From the NCBI GenBank assembly GCA_963667505.2, contig OY763490.2, positions 496,001-560,000 of the forward strand: a stretch of 64,000 bases of DNA, in the 5' to 3' direction. Made by a program: the position numbers and the translations under genes. Numbering within the stretch: position 1 is the stretch's first letter; the number at the start of each line of letters is the position of its first letter. Shown one piece after another: positions 12,257-26,335 of this stretch. The stretch is from Aldehydirespirator sp963667505. GTDB taxonomy: Bacteria > Actinomycetota > Acidimicrobiia > Acidimicrobiales > Aldehydirespiratoraceae. The notes beneath the pieces are model-generated. The model had not been told where the DNA came from, ran no database searches, and saw nothing but the letters and a program-made list of their open reading frames with translations.

Positions 12257-12494
12257 GCGGCTGCCGTATCGCGAGGTGGCTCGTAGGCTCCGGGCGGCAG
12301 GCTTCATCGAGGCCGGGCAACGCGGCAGCCACGTCAAGTTCGTCAAGACCGACGGCAGAGGCGTCCGCACCGCGATCGTGCCTCGCCACCGCGAGGTGGC
12401 GGTAGGTACCCTGCGGAGCGTGCTGCGCCAGGCTGGACTCAGCATTGAGGAGTTCGGGCGGCTGCAGGCCTACCACGGGGGATTCGGCCCGTGA
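12243..12494 (+). CDS. hicA: HicA-like mRNA interferase toxin
   Basis: An 83-aa protein with the HicA double-stranded RNA-binding fold: PYREVARRLRAAGF, then GSHVKFV with the catalytic histidine, then a basic strand and REVAVGTLRSVLRQAGL. The likely start is TTG at 12243, preceded by GAGGTCGAG and overlapping hicB by 14 nt; the frame is open upstream without a better start. The order is antitoxin first, the reverse of the classical hicAB. Confidence 0.75.
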   Translation: MAPLERLPYREVARRLRAAGFIEAGQRGSHVKFVKTDGRGVRTAIVPRHREVAVGTLRSVLRQAGLSIEEFGRLQAYHGGFGP

Positions 12495-12499
12495 CCGGG

Positions 12500-12528
12500 T
12501 TGTAGGCGTTGGTGGCTGGCGCTAGGGT
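12500..12528 (+). promoter_or_regulatory. Candidate rRNA operon promoter
   Basis: TTGTAG (12500-12505), a 17-nt spacer and TAGGGT (12523-12528), about 365 nt upstream of the mature 16S 5' end and just after hicA. The stretch 12495-12892 holds only this promoter and the rRNA leader; I see no gene in it. Confidence 0.55.
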
Positions 12529-12630
12529 GACTAGCCACCCCTGCCGGGGCCTTCGGACGCGGCAGGGCGGCAGCATCTTCGGCGTCGCCGGGCCCCCGCT
12601 CGACTCGGGTCCGCGACCGGCACCGAAGTC

Positions 12631-12672
12631 GATTGCTTCTTGAAAACGGAAGAGACGGACGCACAGCGAGTG
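12631..12672 (+). other. Left arm of the 16S rRNA processing stem
   Basis: This leader segment is largely complementary to 14481-14520 in the spacer behind 16S, including a 13-nt perfect core (GGAAGAGACGGAC at 12648-12660). Paired, the arms form a long stem around the 16S precursor, the usual RNase III substrate. Confidence 0.8.
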
Positions 12673-12892
12673 CGGGCGTCGGCTCGGGCTGCGTGGCTCG
12701 AGGCGATGTCCGTCAAACATGGTCCGGCATGCCTGTCGGACCGCCCGGCGCCTCGGCGCCGGGAGAGCCAAGGTCTCTCCGCCCCAAGCGGCGAGGCCGG
12801 CTCTCTGGCCGCAAGGCTGCTCACGCACCCGCCTAGGCGGGGGGCAGCCGAGCAACCGATCGAAGGCCCGGCCTCGCCGGTGCCGGAGATCT

Positions 12893-17768
<4,876 letters not shown>

Positions 17769-17792
17769 TCAATTTCGTATCTTGCGCCTGAC

Positions 17793-17825
17793 GCTCGTGC
17801 TCGCTATGGAGTTCTTCAAGGGGCC
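17793..17825 (+). other. Right arm of the 23S rRNA processing stem
   Basis: Complementary to 14625-14654 in the spacer before 23S. The uninterrupted core is GCTCGTGCTCGCTAT. Marks the 23S precursor boundaries. Confidence 0.8.
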
Positions 17826-17864
17826 CCTCCTCATGGAGCGGGACAGACCCCGCAGGACAACAGG

Positions 17865-17982
<118 letters not shown>

Positions 17983-17992
17983 TTCGCCGATC

Positions 17993-18024
17993 AGAAGGCC
18001 CCGCGCAACCCGCCGGGGCCTTCT
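17993..18024 (+). terminator. rRNA operon terminator
   Basis: Perfect 11-bp inverted repeat AGAAGGCCCCG / CGGGGCCTTCT with a 10-nt loop, 10 nt after 5S, followed by a weak T-containing tail. Confidence 0.85.
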
Positions 18025-18103
18025 GGCATCTTGGGCAGGGCGCCCAGCTTGGGCACGCGTGCTCGCCGACGGGCGGGAGCACTCCATGAGCACCGCTCGA
18101 GGG

Positions 18104-20158
18104 TCAGGGGCGGGGTTCCAGCACCAGGTTGCCGAAGTCGTCCACGTTGCCGGTGAATCCGGGCTCCAAGACGATGGTGGCGTCGGGCTGCTCGAGCACG
18201 GCTGGCCCCGCCACCTCGGCGCCCACGGGCAGGCCGAGGCGCTCGTAGACGGGAACCTCCTGCCATCGTCCGTCGATGTATGCCGGCCTCCACCGGCTCG
18301 GCCCGTCGTTCACCGACTCGGGGCCGGGAGCGAACAGCCGGGGATCGATCGGCGGACGGCGGCCCGACACCGTCGTCCGCACCGACAGGAGCCGCGCGCC
18401 CACACCCTCCAGCACCCGTCCGTAGGTCGCGGTGTAGCCCTCGTCGAAGGCGGCCTGGATGCTTGCCGGTCCTAGGTCGTCGAGCGGAGGCGCGTCGACC
18501 ACGATCATGTGGGTCTGGCCTTCGTAAGCCATATCGAACTCGCGCTGCACGGTCGGCTCCTCCAGGATCAGCCCGGTGTCGGCAAGGAAGGCTCGGGCCT
18601 GTGCCTCGGCAGTTTCGAGCCGATCCCGCAGGTCGTCGGTGTCGACCGACGCCACGTCGAGGTTCACGGTCTGGACGAGGTCGTGGCGGAAGTCGGCGAT
18701 CAGGCATCCGAAGGCGCTGACGACGCCGGGATGGCGGGGCACCACCGCGCCCCTCAGGCCGGTGGCTGCGACAAGCCTGCACGCATGCAGCGCGCCCGCG
18801 CCGCCGAAGGTCATGGCCACGAACCGGGCCGGATCCAGGCCCCGCTCGATGGACACCAGCCGGATCGCGCCTGCCATCGAACTGGTGGCCACTTCGATCA
18901 CCGCCTCCGCGGCGGCCTCGACGCCGAGCCCGAGAGGACCGGCGATCTCGGCGGAGATCGCGGCCCGGGCCCGCTCGGTGTCGAGCGGGTCGAGCCCGCC
19001 GATGGGAGCCTCGCCGTTGATACGGCCCAGCACGAGGTGGGCGTCGGTGACGGTCGGCCGGTCGCCGCCGGCGCCGTAGCACGCCGGTCCGGGGATCGAC
19101 CCGGCCGAGTCCGGCCCCACCCGCAGCAGGCCGCTGGCGTCGACCCTGGCGATCGAGCCGCCGCCTGCGCCGATGGTGGAGATCTCGATCATCGGCGTGC
19201 GGATCACCAGCCCGAAGTCGATGCTCGCCTGCGCGGAGGTCATGGTGCGCCCGTCGGCCACGACGGCCACGTCGAAACTGGTGCCGCCCATGTCGCAGGC
19301 GATCACGTTGCGGTAGCCGGCCGCGTCGGCCAGGTGCGAGCAGGCGATCACCCCGGCCGCGGGGCCGCCCAGCGCGGTGCGCACGGGCAACGACCGGGCC
19401 GCGTCCACGGTCAGCACGCCCCCGTTGGACTGCACCAGGAAGAACCGGCCCCGGAAGCCTCGGTCCTCCAGGGCCGTCTCCAAGGCCGCGAGGTAACCGC
19501 CGACGACCGGCTGCAGGCTGGCGTTGAGCGCCACCGTGGAGGTCCGCTCGAACTCCCGGATCTCCGGCAGGATCTCGTGCGACGCGCTCACGTGGGCGTT
19601 GGGCCAGACCTCCCGCAGAGCGCGCAGGGCGCGCCGCTCATTCGCCGGATTGGCGTAGGAGTGCAGGAACACGATGCAGCAGGCCTCGGCGCCCAGTTCG
19701 AGCAGGCGGCGGCCCTGAGCCTGCACCTCGGCCGGATCAACCTCGACGAGCACGGTGCCGTCGGCCAGCACCCGCTCGGGAACCTCCAGGCGGCGGTCCC
19801 GCTCGACCACCGGCCTGAAGTCGCCCGCGAGCCCCCAGGTCTTTGGACGGTCGCGCCGTCGCATCTCCAGCACGTCGCGGAAACCTTCGGTGGTGATCAG
19901 CCCGGTGGGCGCCGTATTGCGCTCCAACAGCGCGTTGGTGCCGACGGTAGTGCCGTGCACGATCGTGGAGACATCGGCAAGGTCGTCGGCTGCCCGGGCC
20001 AGGCCGTTCACGAACCCGTCGGCCTCCCGGCCCCGCGTGGAAGGCACTTTGGCGACGCGCAACTCGCCGGTGCGCTCGTCGAGGGCGCACACGTCGGTGA
20101 AGGTGCCCCCGACGTCGACGCCCACCACCAAGCCGCCTGAGCCAGTCGCCCCGGTCAT
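18104..20158 (-). CDS. Hydantoinase A/oxoprolinase-type ATPase subunit
   Basis: 684-aa subunit of an ATP-dependent cyclic amide hydrolase (N-methylhydantoinase/5-oxoprolinase/acetophenone carboxylase superfamily). The N-terminal VVGVDVGGTFTDVCALDE is the ASKHA ATP-binding motif. Further motifs are VHGTTVGTNALLERN, DMGGTSFDVAV and GAGGGSIARVD. The frame runs on upstream inside hydB, but the ATG at 20158 overlaps the hydB stop (ATGA). As a partner of the B subunit it probably opens a lactam, imide or hydantoin ring. In this island an imide or pyrrolinone from tetrapyrrole breakdown is a plausible substrate (inference). Confidence 0.9.
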   Translation of the reverse strand: MTGATGSGGLVVGVDVGGTFTDVCALDERTGELRVAKVPSTRGREADGFVNGLARAADDLADVSTIVHGTTVGTNALLERNTAPTGLITTEGFRDVLEMRRRDRPKTWGLAGDFRPVVERDRRLEVPERVLADGTVLVEVDPAEVQAQGRRLLELGAEACCIVFLHSYANPANERRALRALREVWPNAHVSASHEILPEIREFERTSTVALNASLQPVVGGYLAALETALEDRGFRGRFFLVQSNGGVLTVDAARSLPVRTALGGPAAGVIACSHLADAAGYRNVIACDMGGTSFDVAVVADGRTMTSAQASIDFGLVIRTPMIEISTIGAGGGSIARVDASGLLRVGPDSAGSIPGPACYGAGGDRPTVTDAHLVLGRINGEAPIGGLDPLDTERARAAISAEIAGPLGLGVEAAAEAVIEVATSSMAGAIRLVSIERGLDPARFVAMTFGGAGALHACRLVAATGLRGAVVPRHPGVVSAFGCLIADFRHDLVQTVNLDVASVDTDDLRDRLETAEAQARAFLADTGLILEEPTVQREFDMAYEGQTHMIVVDAPPLDDLGPASIQAAFDEGYTATYGRVLEGVGARLLSVRTTVSGRRPPIDPRLFAPGPESVNDGPSRWRPAYIDGRWQEVPVYERLGLPVGAEVAGPAVLEQPDATIVLEPGFTGNVDDFGNLVLEPRP

Positions 20159-21867
20159 GGCGCGGTGCGGCCGCGGTCCGGGTTGTGGCCGTACTCGGTC
20201 CGGACGTGCTCGGGTGTGACGTAGCCGAGGCGGAGGTCGCGGGCCAGGGCCTCGGAGTCGCGCTCGGCCGGATCCCCGTAGCCGCCTCCGCCGGGGCTGA
20301 GGATGCGGATCCGGCCGCCTCGTTGCAGCTCGACGCCGGTGATCTTCGACGCGAGCGGCGGCGTGATTGTGTGGTCGGGCGTGTCGAAGCGCAGGCCGTT
20401 GGATGCGGCGGGGCTGCCTCCGGCCACGCCTTGAGGAGCGAACCGGCCCCGGTCGGCGAAGGCGAACACGTCGGCGCGGTCGGCGAGGAGCTCGATCTCG
20501 TACTCGGCGCCCAGCCCGCCCCGGAATCGCCCCGGACCTCCAGAGTCGGCTCGCAGGGCCCACTTCGTGTAGCGCACCGGGTAGGCGGCCTCGAGGATCT
20601 CCACCGGCGGGATGGTGGCAGTCGACAGGGGAGCGTTGCCGTGGTTGAGCCCGTCGCTGCCGTCGCTGCCGCCGAGGCCGCCGCCGTAGAACGTGAACAT
20701 CACCCAGCGCTCCCCGCCGGGGCGGTGCCCGGCGATCGACAGGGCGTTGATCGTGCCGTAGGAGCAGCCGTAGGACCGCTCGGGCGCGGCCTCGGCCACC
20801 GCTCGGAAGATCACGTCCATCATCCGCAGGATGGTCTCGGTGTAGCCGCCCACCGGCCGGGGCCAGACCGCGTCGAGCAGCGAGCCCGGAGCGAACACCG
20901 TCTCGGTCGGCTCGAGGCAGCCGGCGTTGGCAGGCACATCGCCGAAGATGTGCTTGAGGGCCACGTAGCAGGCCGCTCGCGCGGTGACCGTGGAGATGTT
21001 GACCGGCCCGGCCACGGCGGCGCCGGTGCGGGAGAAGTCCATCGTCATCCGCTCGCCGCTGACGGTGAGGTCCAGGGCCACCAGGATCGGCTCGTCGGTG
21101 GTGCCGTCGTTGTCGAGGTAGTCCTCCGCGGTGTAGGTGCCGTCGGGCAGCGACGCGATGTTGGCCCGCATGAGCTGGGCCGCCCGGGCGGTGAGCTCGT
21201 CGAACGCCGAGGCGATCACGTCCGCACCGAACTCGTCGATCATCTCGTCCATGCGGCGCACGCCGAGGTCCAGGGCATTGAGCTGCGCGGTGAGATCTCC
21301 GTAGGCGTCGGCGGGCACCCGGCTGATGCTGCGGACCAGGCCGACCACGTCGGGCCTCAGAGCGCCCGCGTCGCACAGCTTCATCGGCGGTATCAGCACC
21401 CCCTCCTGGGGGCTCTCGGTGGCCGAGGGGTTGTAGTTGCCCGGAACCGCGCCGCCGACGTCGGTGTAGTGCCCCACCGACGCCATCCAGCAGAACAGCC
21501 CGCCGTCGCGGAAGTAGGGGCGCACCAGCTTCATGTCGTTGAGATGGGTGCCGCCCCGGTACGGGTCGTTGAAGATCCAGGTGTCGCCGTCGCGGGGCCC
21601 GCCGCCGGCTGCCGCCGCCTCGATGGCCAGGCCTGCCGCACCGGCCATGGCGCCCGCGAATACGGGCAGTCCCGACGACCCCTGCACCAGCGTGGCCCCC
21701 GTGACGGCGTGGTAGATGCCGTGGGAGGCGTCGTGGGCCTCCGCGATGATCGGATTGAAGGCCGAGCGGAACAGGGTTGCGTCCATCTCGTCCACCAGCT
21801 GCTCCAGCCGCCCCTGAAGCACGGCCAGCGTCACCGGGTCCAAACCGGCCCATCCGGGGCCGCTCAT
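20155..21867 (-). CDS. Hydantoinase B/oxoprolinase-type catalytic subunit
   Basis: 570-aa B subunit, partner of the downstream A subunit. Family features: DPVTLAVLQGRLEQLVDEMD at the N terminus, IFNDPYRGGTHLNDM, and the glycine-rich RFRGGLGAEYEIEL and SPGGGGYGDP near the C terminus. It lies 33 nt behind the MmgE/PrpD gene and overlaps subunit A by 4 nt, so the three genes form one operon. The substrate cannot be read from sequence. Confidence 0.9.
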   Translation of the reverse strand: MSGPGWAGLDPVTLAVLQGRLEQLVDEMDATLFRSAFNPIIAEAHDASHGIYHAVTGATLVQGSSGLPVFAGAMAGAAGLAIEAAAAGGGPRDGDTWIFNDPYRGGTHLNDMKLVRPYFRDGGLFCWMASVGHYTDVGGAVPGNYNPSATESPQEGVLIPPMKLCDAGALRPDVVGLVRSISRVPADAYGDLTAQLNALDLGVRRMDEMIDEFGADVIASAFDELTARAAQLMRANIASLPDGTYTAEDYLDNDGTTDEPILVALDLTVSGERMTMDFSRTGAAVAGPVNISTVTARAACYVALKHIFGDVPANAGCLEPTETVFAPGSLLDAVWPRPVGGYTETILRMMDVIFRAVAEAAPERSYGCSYGTINALSIAGHRPGGERWVMFTFYGGGLGGSDGSDGLNHGNAPLSTATIPPVEILEAAYPVRYTKWALRADSGGPGRFRGGLGAEYEIELLADRADVFAFADRGRFAPQGVAGGSPAASNGLRFDTPDHTITPPLASKITGVELQRGGRIRILSPGGGGYGDPAERDSEALARDLRLGYVTPEHVRTEYGHNPDRGRTAP

Positions 21868-21900
21868 TGTGATCGCCCCCAGGACTGCGCCGCCGGTCCG

Positions 21901-23319
21901 CTAGTCACCGGGAGCATCGGCGGGCAGCGGTGAGACCCCGCGCAGCAGGGTCGTCACCGCACGGACATCTTCGGCCGCATCGAGCCCGGCGACGCGCTCC
22001 GCCAGTTCGTCGGCGATGGCAGGCTCGACGAGGCCCGCGACGTTGTCGGCGAACTTCCGGGCCAGGTCGGCGCTGGTCAGCGGCCTGTCAGGGCCGCCGC
22101 GGTTGGTGAGGCGCTCCGCCGTCAGCGTCGAGCCGTCGTGCGTGGTCACGGTCAGCACCGCAGGGAACTGGTACGGGTAGATGTCCAGCAGGCCCGGATC
22201 GCCCGTCACCTCGATTCGGCCCATCAGCTCGCGGCGCCGCGGCTCGCGGGCCAGGGCATCAGTGAAGTCGTCGAGTCCCACCCCCAGCCCGCCGCCTCCG
22301 CAGAGCGCTGCCGCCACCGCGTACGGCCCGCTGAACTGCGCCTGGTAGCCGGTCTCGGGCGCCTGCTTGACGGCGATGGGCTCGCCGATCGTGCGCACCG
22401 TCGGCGGCGCCACCGCCAGACGGGCCGCGGCCACGTCGTTCGGACGAAGGCCCCGCGCCCGCAGTTCCAGCGCGGCGTCGATGGCGGTGTGAGTGAAATG
22501 GTTGGCCGGGTACGGCTTGTAGAACACGTCGGCGGCGTGCCATGCATCGCCGACCGCCTCGGTTACGGCCTCCGGTCGGGCCCCGTCCTGGAGCAGCGCG
22601 GCGAACAGGCCGAACCGGCCCTCCACCGCGGTCGGCGAGCCTGTGAGGCCCCGGCGGGCCAAGTCGGCCGCGACGGTGCCGGTCCGGGCCGCCCACCCGC
22701 AGTGCAGCCGCTTGGCGGTGCCTCCGGTGCGGTTCGTCTCGAGTATCCCGCTGGCCATTGAGCAGGCCACGGCCATGGCGTGCATCGCCGTGTCGGCGTC
22801 GGCGCCCAGCACCCGGGCCGAGGCCGCCGCGCAGGCCACCGCGCCGCACACCGAGGTGGCATGCTGGCCCCGCTCGAAGAACACCGACTGACGGATGTCG
22901 GGATCGAAGCCGCCCATGCCCAAGCGGACGCACACCTCGAGGCCGACGGCCACCGCGGCCAAGGCATCCGAGCCCGTCGCGCCAGTGCTCTCGGCCACCG
23001 CCAGCACAGCCGGCACCACCGAAGCGCTGGGATGCAAGATCGACGGCAAGTGGGTGTCGTCGTAGTCGAGCGAGTGGGCCAGCACCCCGTTCACGAAGGC
23101 GGCGTCGGCCACCGACATCGGCTCGCGGGCCCCGACCGCGCTCGACCGCGGCGCGCCTCCCTGCTCGACGGCGAACTCGGCAACCGCCCGGCTGGTGTCG
23201 AGCGTGGTGGCCCGCACCGCGATGCCGACGATGTCGAGCACCCGGTCGGGCATCTCCTTCACCAGCCAACCGGGCACCCCGCCGGTGGCCAACTCGGACA
23301 GCGATCCCAGGACGGTCAC
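21901..23319 (-). CDS. MmgE/PrpD family protein
   Basis: 472 aa. The superfamily includes 2-methylcitrate dehydratase, cis-aconitate decarboxylase and iminodisuccinate epimerase, enzymes acting on branched di- and tricarboxylates. Typical features are FVNGVLAHSLDYDDTHLPSI with LHPSASVVPAVLAVAE, and the C-terminal region after about residue 270 with KPYPANHFTHTAID. GTG start. It heads the operon with the two hydantoinase subunits. Next to a maleate-isomerase-like enzyme in the same island it could act on a substituted maleate or fumarate (inference). Confidence 0.85.
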   Translation of the reverse strand: MTVLGSLSELATGGVPGWLVKEMPDRVLDIVGIAVRATTLDTSRAVAEFAVEQGGAPRSSAVGAREPMSVADAAFVNGVLAHSLDYDDTHLPSILHPSASVVPAVLAVAESTGATGSDALAAVAVGLEVCVRLGMGGFDPDIRQSVFFERGQHATSVCGAVACAAASARVLGADADTAMHAMAVACSMASGILETNRTGGTAKRLHCGWAARTGTVAADLARRGLTGSPTAVEGRFGLFAALLQDGARPEAVTEAVGDAWHAADVFYKPYPANHFTHTAIDAALELRARGLRPNDVAAARLAVAPPTVRTIGEPIAVKQAPETGYQAQFSGPYAVAAALCGGGGLGVGLDDFTDALAREPRRRELMGRIEVTGDPGLLDIYPYQFPAVLTVTTHDGSTLTAERLTNRGGPDRPLTSADLARKFADNVAGLVEPAIADELAERVAGLDAAEDVRAVTTLLRGVSPLPADAPGD

Positions 23320-23333
23320 CGCGTCGGAGGGTT

Positions 23334-23439
23334 GCCGGCGGAAGCGGCGGTCATGGTCGGTGCTCGCCCTCGTCGGTTAGCCGAGGCCCTGGCCAACGAG
23401 CAGTCGCCGGCGGAAGCGGCGGTCATGGTCGGTGCTCGC
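23334..23439 (-). repeat. 34-nt perfect direct repeat upstream of the MmgE/PrpD gene
   Basis: Identical 34-nt copies at 23334-23367 and 23406-23439 (offset 72), with two more degenerate copies of GGCGGTCATG near 23490 and 23524. On the minus strand each perfect copy begins an ATG mini-ORF (MTAASAG). The nearest one, MTAASAGNPPTR, ends in a TGA that overlaps the GTGACC start of the MmgE gene, so it could be a coupled leader peptide. Confidence 0.9.
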
Positions 23440-23568
23440 GTGTGGGCTCGCGGGGTGGGACTCGCGGGGTGGGCGGGTTCCAGCGTGAGGAGGCGGTCAT
23501 TGTCGGGGTATGCCGTCGGCGGGCGGCGGTCATGGGCAGCCCGAGCACACGCCCGGATTATAAACACC

Positions 23569-23585
23569 GTTTCGTTCAGCGGAAC
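23569..23585. promoter_or_regulatory. IclR-type operator, site 1
   Basis: GTTTCG-TTCAG-CGGAAC, one of seven 17-bp inverted repeats in the island. It lies between the MmgE-hydantoinase operon (start 23319) and iclR (start 23701). Confidence 0.75.
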
Positions 23586-23660
23586 AGACTGGCCGATCTT
23601 CGACTGCTGTCAGGCGAATCGGCAACTCGTCGATGCCCGAACGAACGCGAGTAGCCTGTT

Positions 23661-23677
23661 GTTCCGCTGAGCGGAAC
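23661..23677. promoter_or_regulatory. IclR-type operator, site 2 (perfect palindrome)
   Basis: GTTCCGCTGAGCGGAAC, perfectly symmetrical around the central G, 23 nt before the iclR start and 76 nt from site 1. This placement suggests autoregulation of iclR. Confidence 0.85.
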
Positions 23678-23700
23678 GACTGGGTCTGGAGGATCGACCG

Positions 23701-24510
23701 TGGCTAGCGACGGCACGACGGGCGGTGGCGCAGGCGCGTCCGCGTCGGAGCGGGGGATCGCCTCGGTGGAGCGGGCCAGCGACGTGCTGTTCTGTCTGGC
23801 GCGGGCCGGCGGTCCCAAAGGAGTGACGGCCGTCGCGTCGGAGTTGGGCATCTCCAAGGCGGTGGTGCACCGCATTCTCACGTCGCTGCTGCGGCGCGAC
23901 CTCGTGGCCGCAGACTCGGCGACCCGGCTCTACTCGCTCGGCCCTGCGGTGCTGGGGCTGGCCGCCGCCTACCGCGCGCAACTCGATGTCCGGGTGCTGG
24001 CCTTGGACACCATGCGAGACCTGGTGGAGGCGACCCAGGAGACCTCCACGCTGTCGGTCCTGCACAACGGCCGCCGCGTCTACGTCGACCAGGTCACGCC
24101 CAGCCGCGAGGTGAGGATGACCGTGGAGGTCGGCTCGTCGTTCCCGCTACACGCCGGCGCGTCGTCCAAAGCGTTCCTGGCCTGGCTGTCCGAACAGCGT
24201 CGCCACGAGTATCTGCAGACCCGGCTGGAAGCGCTGACCGAGGCCACCATCATCGACCCCAGAGAGCTGGCACGCGAGCTGACCCGCATCCGCGAGCAGG
24301 GTTTCGCCGTTTCGATGGGGGAGCGCCAGCAGGGAGCGGGATCGGTGGCCGCGCCCCTGCTCGACGAGCAGATGCACCCGGTCGCGGTGCTCAGCGTCTG
24401 CGGCCCGCAGCAGAGGTTCAAGTCGGAGGTGGCCAGCGCGGCGGCCGAGCTCGTGAAGGCGACCCGGTCGCTGTCGCGCAAGCTGGGCGCGCCGCTGGAG
24501 CGGCTGTGAC
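23701..24510 (+). CDS. IclR family transcriptional regulator
   Basis: 269 aa (GTG start at 23701; the frame is read from the codon at 23700-23703 region). Residues about 20-80 form the winged helix-turn-helix (RAGGPKGVTAVASELGISK, then AVVHRILTSLLRRDLV). The C-terminal IclR effector-binding domain follows (VRMTVEVGSSFPLHAGASS, then SMGERQQGAGSVAAPL). It stands beside two copies of the 17-bp repeat that recurs through the island, so it is the best candidate for the regulator of the whole set. IclR proteins usually respond to an aromatic or carboxylic intermediate; the effector here is unknown. Confidence 0.92.
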
Positions 24511-24570
24511 CTCGGCCCCGGCGGCGTTGCTGTCACGGCTGGCCCTTGGCCGCGAACATCAAGCAGTTAA

Positions 24571-24585
24571 GTACCCCACAGGTAC
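24571..24585. promoter_or_regulatory. Inverted repeat upstream of the nitrilase-fold gene
   Basis: GTACC-CCACA-GGTAC, a perfect 5-bp inverted repeat about 43 nt before the GTG of the next gene. Unlike the IclR-type sites; possibly an operator for another regulator. Confidence 0.3.
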
Positions 24586-24627
24586 AAAACTGATTGAAGT
24601 TCATTTCGGGGTGCCGTTGGTGCCGCG

Positions 24628-26214
24628 GTGACCAGGTTGCATGTCGCTGCCGCCCAGTTCGCGACGTCCGACGATGTCGGGGAGAACCTGGACACCTGCC
24701 TTGAGATGATCGACGAGGCCGCAGACGGCGGCGCTCAGCTCGTCGTGCTGCCGGAGTTCTGCAACCACCTCTCCGTCTACCACGACGCCGCGCACTGCCG
24801 ACAGGTGGCCCTCGACCTCGACGGGCCGTTCGTCGCCTCAGTCGCCGCCCGGGCCCGCGCCCGCCGCGCCTACGTGGTGCTCACCGCCACGGTGCGCCGC
24901 TCCTACGGCGTGACCGTCGCCAACCTGCTGCTCGACCCCGACGGCAGCCTGGTCGCCCAGGCCGACAAGCAGACGCTGATGGGCAACGAGCGGGCCTGGC
25001 TCCGACCGGGACGGAACATCGCGCCGGTCGTGGACACGCCGTTCGGCGCTGTCGGCATGTACTCGTGCATGGACGGTGTGACCTGCGAAGTGCCCCGGGC
25101 GCTGGCCGTGCGGGGCGCGCGCCTGCTCACCAACAGCCTCAACTCCTTCGCACTCGACGAGGCGTCGCTGCACGTTCCGGCCCGAGCCGCCGAGAACCAG
25201 GTGTTCGTGGTGGCCGCCAACAAGGTGGGGCCGCTGGTTCCCGCTGACCGCATCGCAGCGTTCGGCCAGGCCCTTGGCGTCGGCGCCGAGGCCCTGCACG
25301 GGGCGGGCGAGAGCCAGATCGTGGCCCCCGACGGCACGGTGGTGGCCAAAGCCCCCCGCCATGGTCGGCACGTAGTGAGCGCGGTCATCGACCTGACCGA
25401 AGTGGATCGGGTGCGAGCCGCCGACCCGATGCCGCCACGCCGATCGGAGCTCTACGCGCCGCTGGCTCGGCTCGGCAGCGAGCCGCCCGCCGATCACACC
25501 GCTGAGACGCTGGTCGCCGCGACCGCGGCCGGGCCGGACGGCGTGCAGATGGCGCTGGACGCCGGGGCCCGGTTGATCGTGCTGCCCGAACTGGTCGATG
25601 CGCCCGCCCGCATCCCCGAAGGTGTGACGGTGGTGGCCAGCCGCCGCGACGGCGACCGTCACATCGGCATGGCCCTCGACGCGTCCGGTGTCCGGCTCGA
25701 GCAGCCTCAACTCCACCCCACGCCGCGGCTGCCGTGGGCCTGCGGCGACGGCGATGGCCTGCGTGTCCTCGACCTGCCGTGGGGGAGGCTGGCGATGGCG
25801 GTTGGAGACGACATCCGCCTGCCGGAGACGGCCCGACTGGCGGCGCTGAGGGGCGTTTCGGTGCTGGCTGTCTGCTACCACCCGGCACGGGATGCCGACG
25901 TGGGTCTGGGCCTCGTCGAGCGGGCCGCCGAGAACCGCCTGTGCATCGTGGCGGCATCGCCGACGCATCCGGTTTCCGGCGGCGCGCTGTTGAGCCCGCC
26001 CGCCGACTCGCTGTGGTCCGCGTCGCGCTCCGAGCCCTACGACGGCACCATCAACACGCCGGTCGTGCAGCGCATCGACCCGGCGAGCCGCTGCCTGGTG
26101 GGTGCCGTGCATCCGCGACGGGCCCGCCATCGGGAGGTGTCGCGCCACACCGACCTGGTGGAAGGCCGCTCCCTGGCCGCCGCAGGAATCCTCGCCGAAG
26201 CTCCGCCGACCTAG
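24628..26214 (+). CDS. Carbon-nitrogen hydrolase with tandem nitrilase-fold domains, second one degenerate
   Basis: 528 aa. The first domain (about residues 3-265) has the nitrilase superfamily triad: Glu in LVVLPEFCN, Lys in ADKQTLMGNE and Cys in MYSCMDGVTCE. The second (about 295-500) repeats the pattern, LIVLPELVD, but at the cysteine position it reads AVGDDIRLPETA, so it probably lacks activity. Family members hydrolyse nitriles, amides or carbamoyl compounds; the substrate is unknown. GTG start. In this island it could release ammonia from an amide formed on ring opening (inference). Confidence 0.82.
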   Translation: MTRLHVAAAQFATSDDVGENLDTCLEMIDEAADGGAQLVVLPEFCNHLSVYHDAAHCRQVALDLDGPFVASVAARARARRAYVVLTATVRRSYGVTVANLLLDPDGSLVAQADKQTLMGNERAWLRPGRNIAPVVDTPFGAVGMYSCMDGVTCEVPRALAVRGARLLTNSLNSFALDEASLHVPARAAENQVFVVAANKVGPLVPADRIAAFGQALGVGAEALHGAGESQIVAPDGTVVAKAPRHGRHVVSAVIDLTEVDRVRAADPMPPRRSELYAPLARLGSEPPADHTAETLVAATAAGPDGVQMALDAGARLIVLPELVDAPARIPEGVTVVASRRDGDRHIGMALDASGVRLEQPQLHPTPRLPWACGDGDGLRVLDLPWGRLAMAVGDDIRLPETARLAALRGVSVLAVCYHPARDADVGLGLVERAAENRLCIVAASPTHPVSGGALLSPPADSLWSASRSEPYDGTINTPVVQRIDPASRCLVGAVHPRRARHREVSRHTDLVEGRSLAAAGILAEAPPT

Positions 26215-26277
26215 CCGCGCTGGTGTGGCGGCGATTCAGGCGACGGTTTGCCGGGGCGCGGACGAGCCGAACGAGGC

Positions 26278-26306
26278 TTGCGATCCGGCACACAACGGAA
26301 TACCGT
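26278..26306 (+). promoter_or_regulatory. Weak candidate promoter of the RCCR-Rieske operon
   Basis: TTGCGA (26278-26283), a 17-nt spacer and TACCGT (26301-26306). The -10 overlaps the left edge of operator site 3, which would allow repression by blocking polymerase. Confidence 0.35.
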
Positions 26307-26321
26307 TCCGCTAGGCGAAAC
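26305..26321. promoter_or_regulatory. IclR-type operator, site 3
   Basis: GTTCCG-CTAGG-CGAAAC, 14 nt before the ATG of the RCCR-like gene; heads the operon of RCCR, Rieske oxygenase, reductase 2 and lipocalin 1. Confidence 0.8.
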
Positions 26322-26335
26322 TGCGGTGGCTGCCC

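Noticed and set aside
20159..21853. Upstream extension of hydantoinase subunit A into the subunit B gene
   Set aside because: The extra residues are Arg/Gly-rich frame-shifted hydB; the ATG at 20158 with the ATGA overlap gives the normal N terminus.
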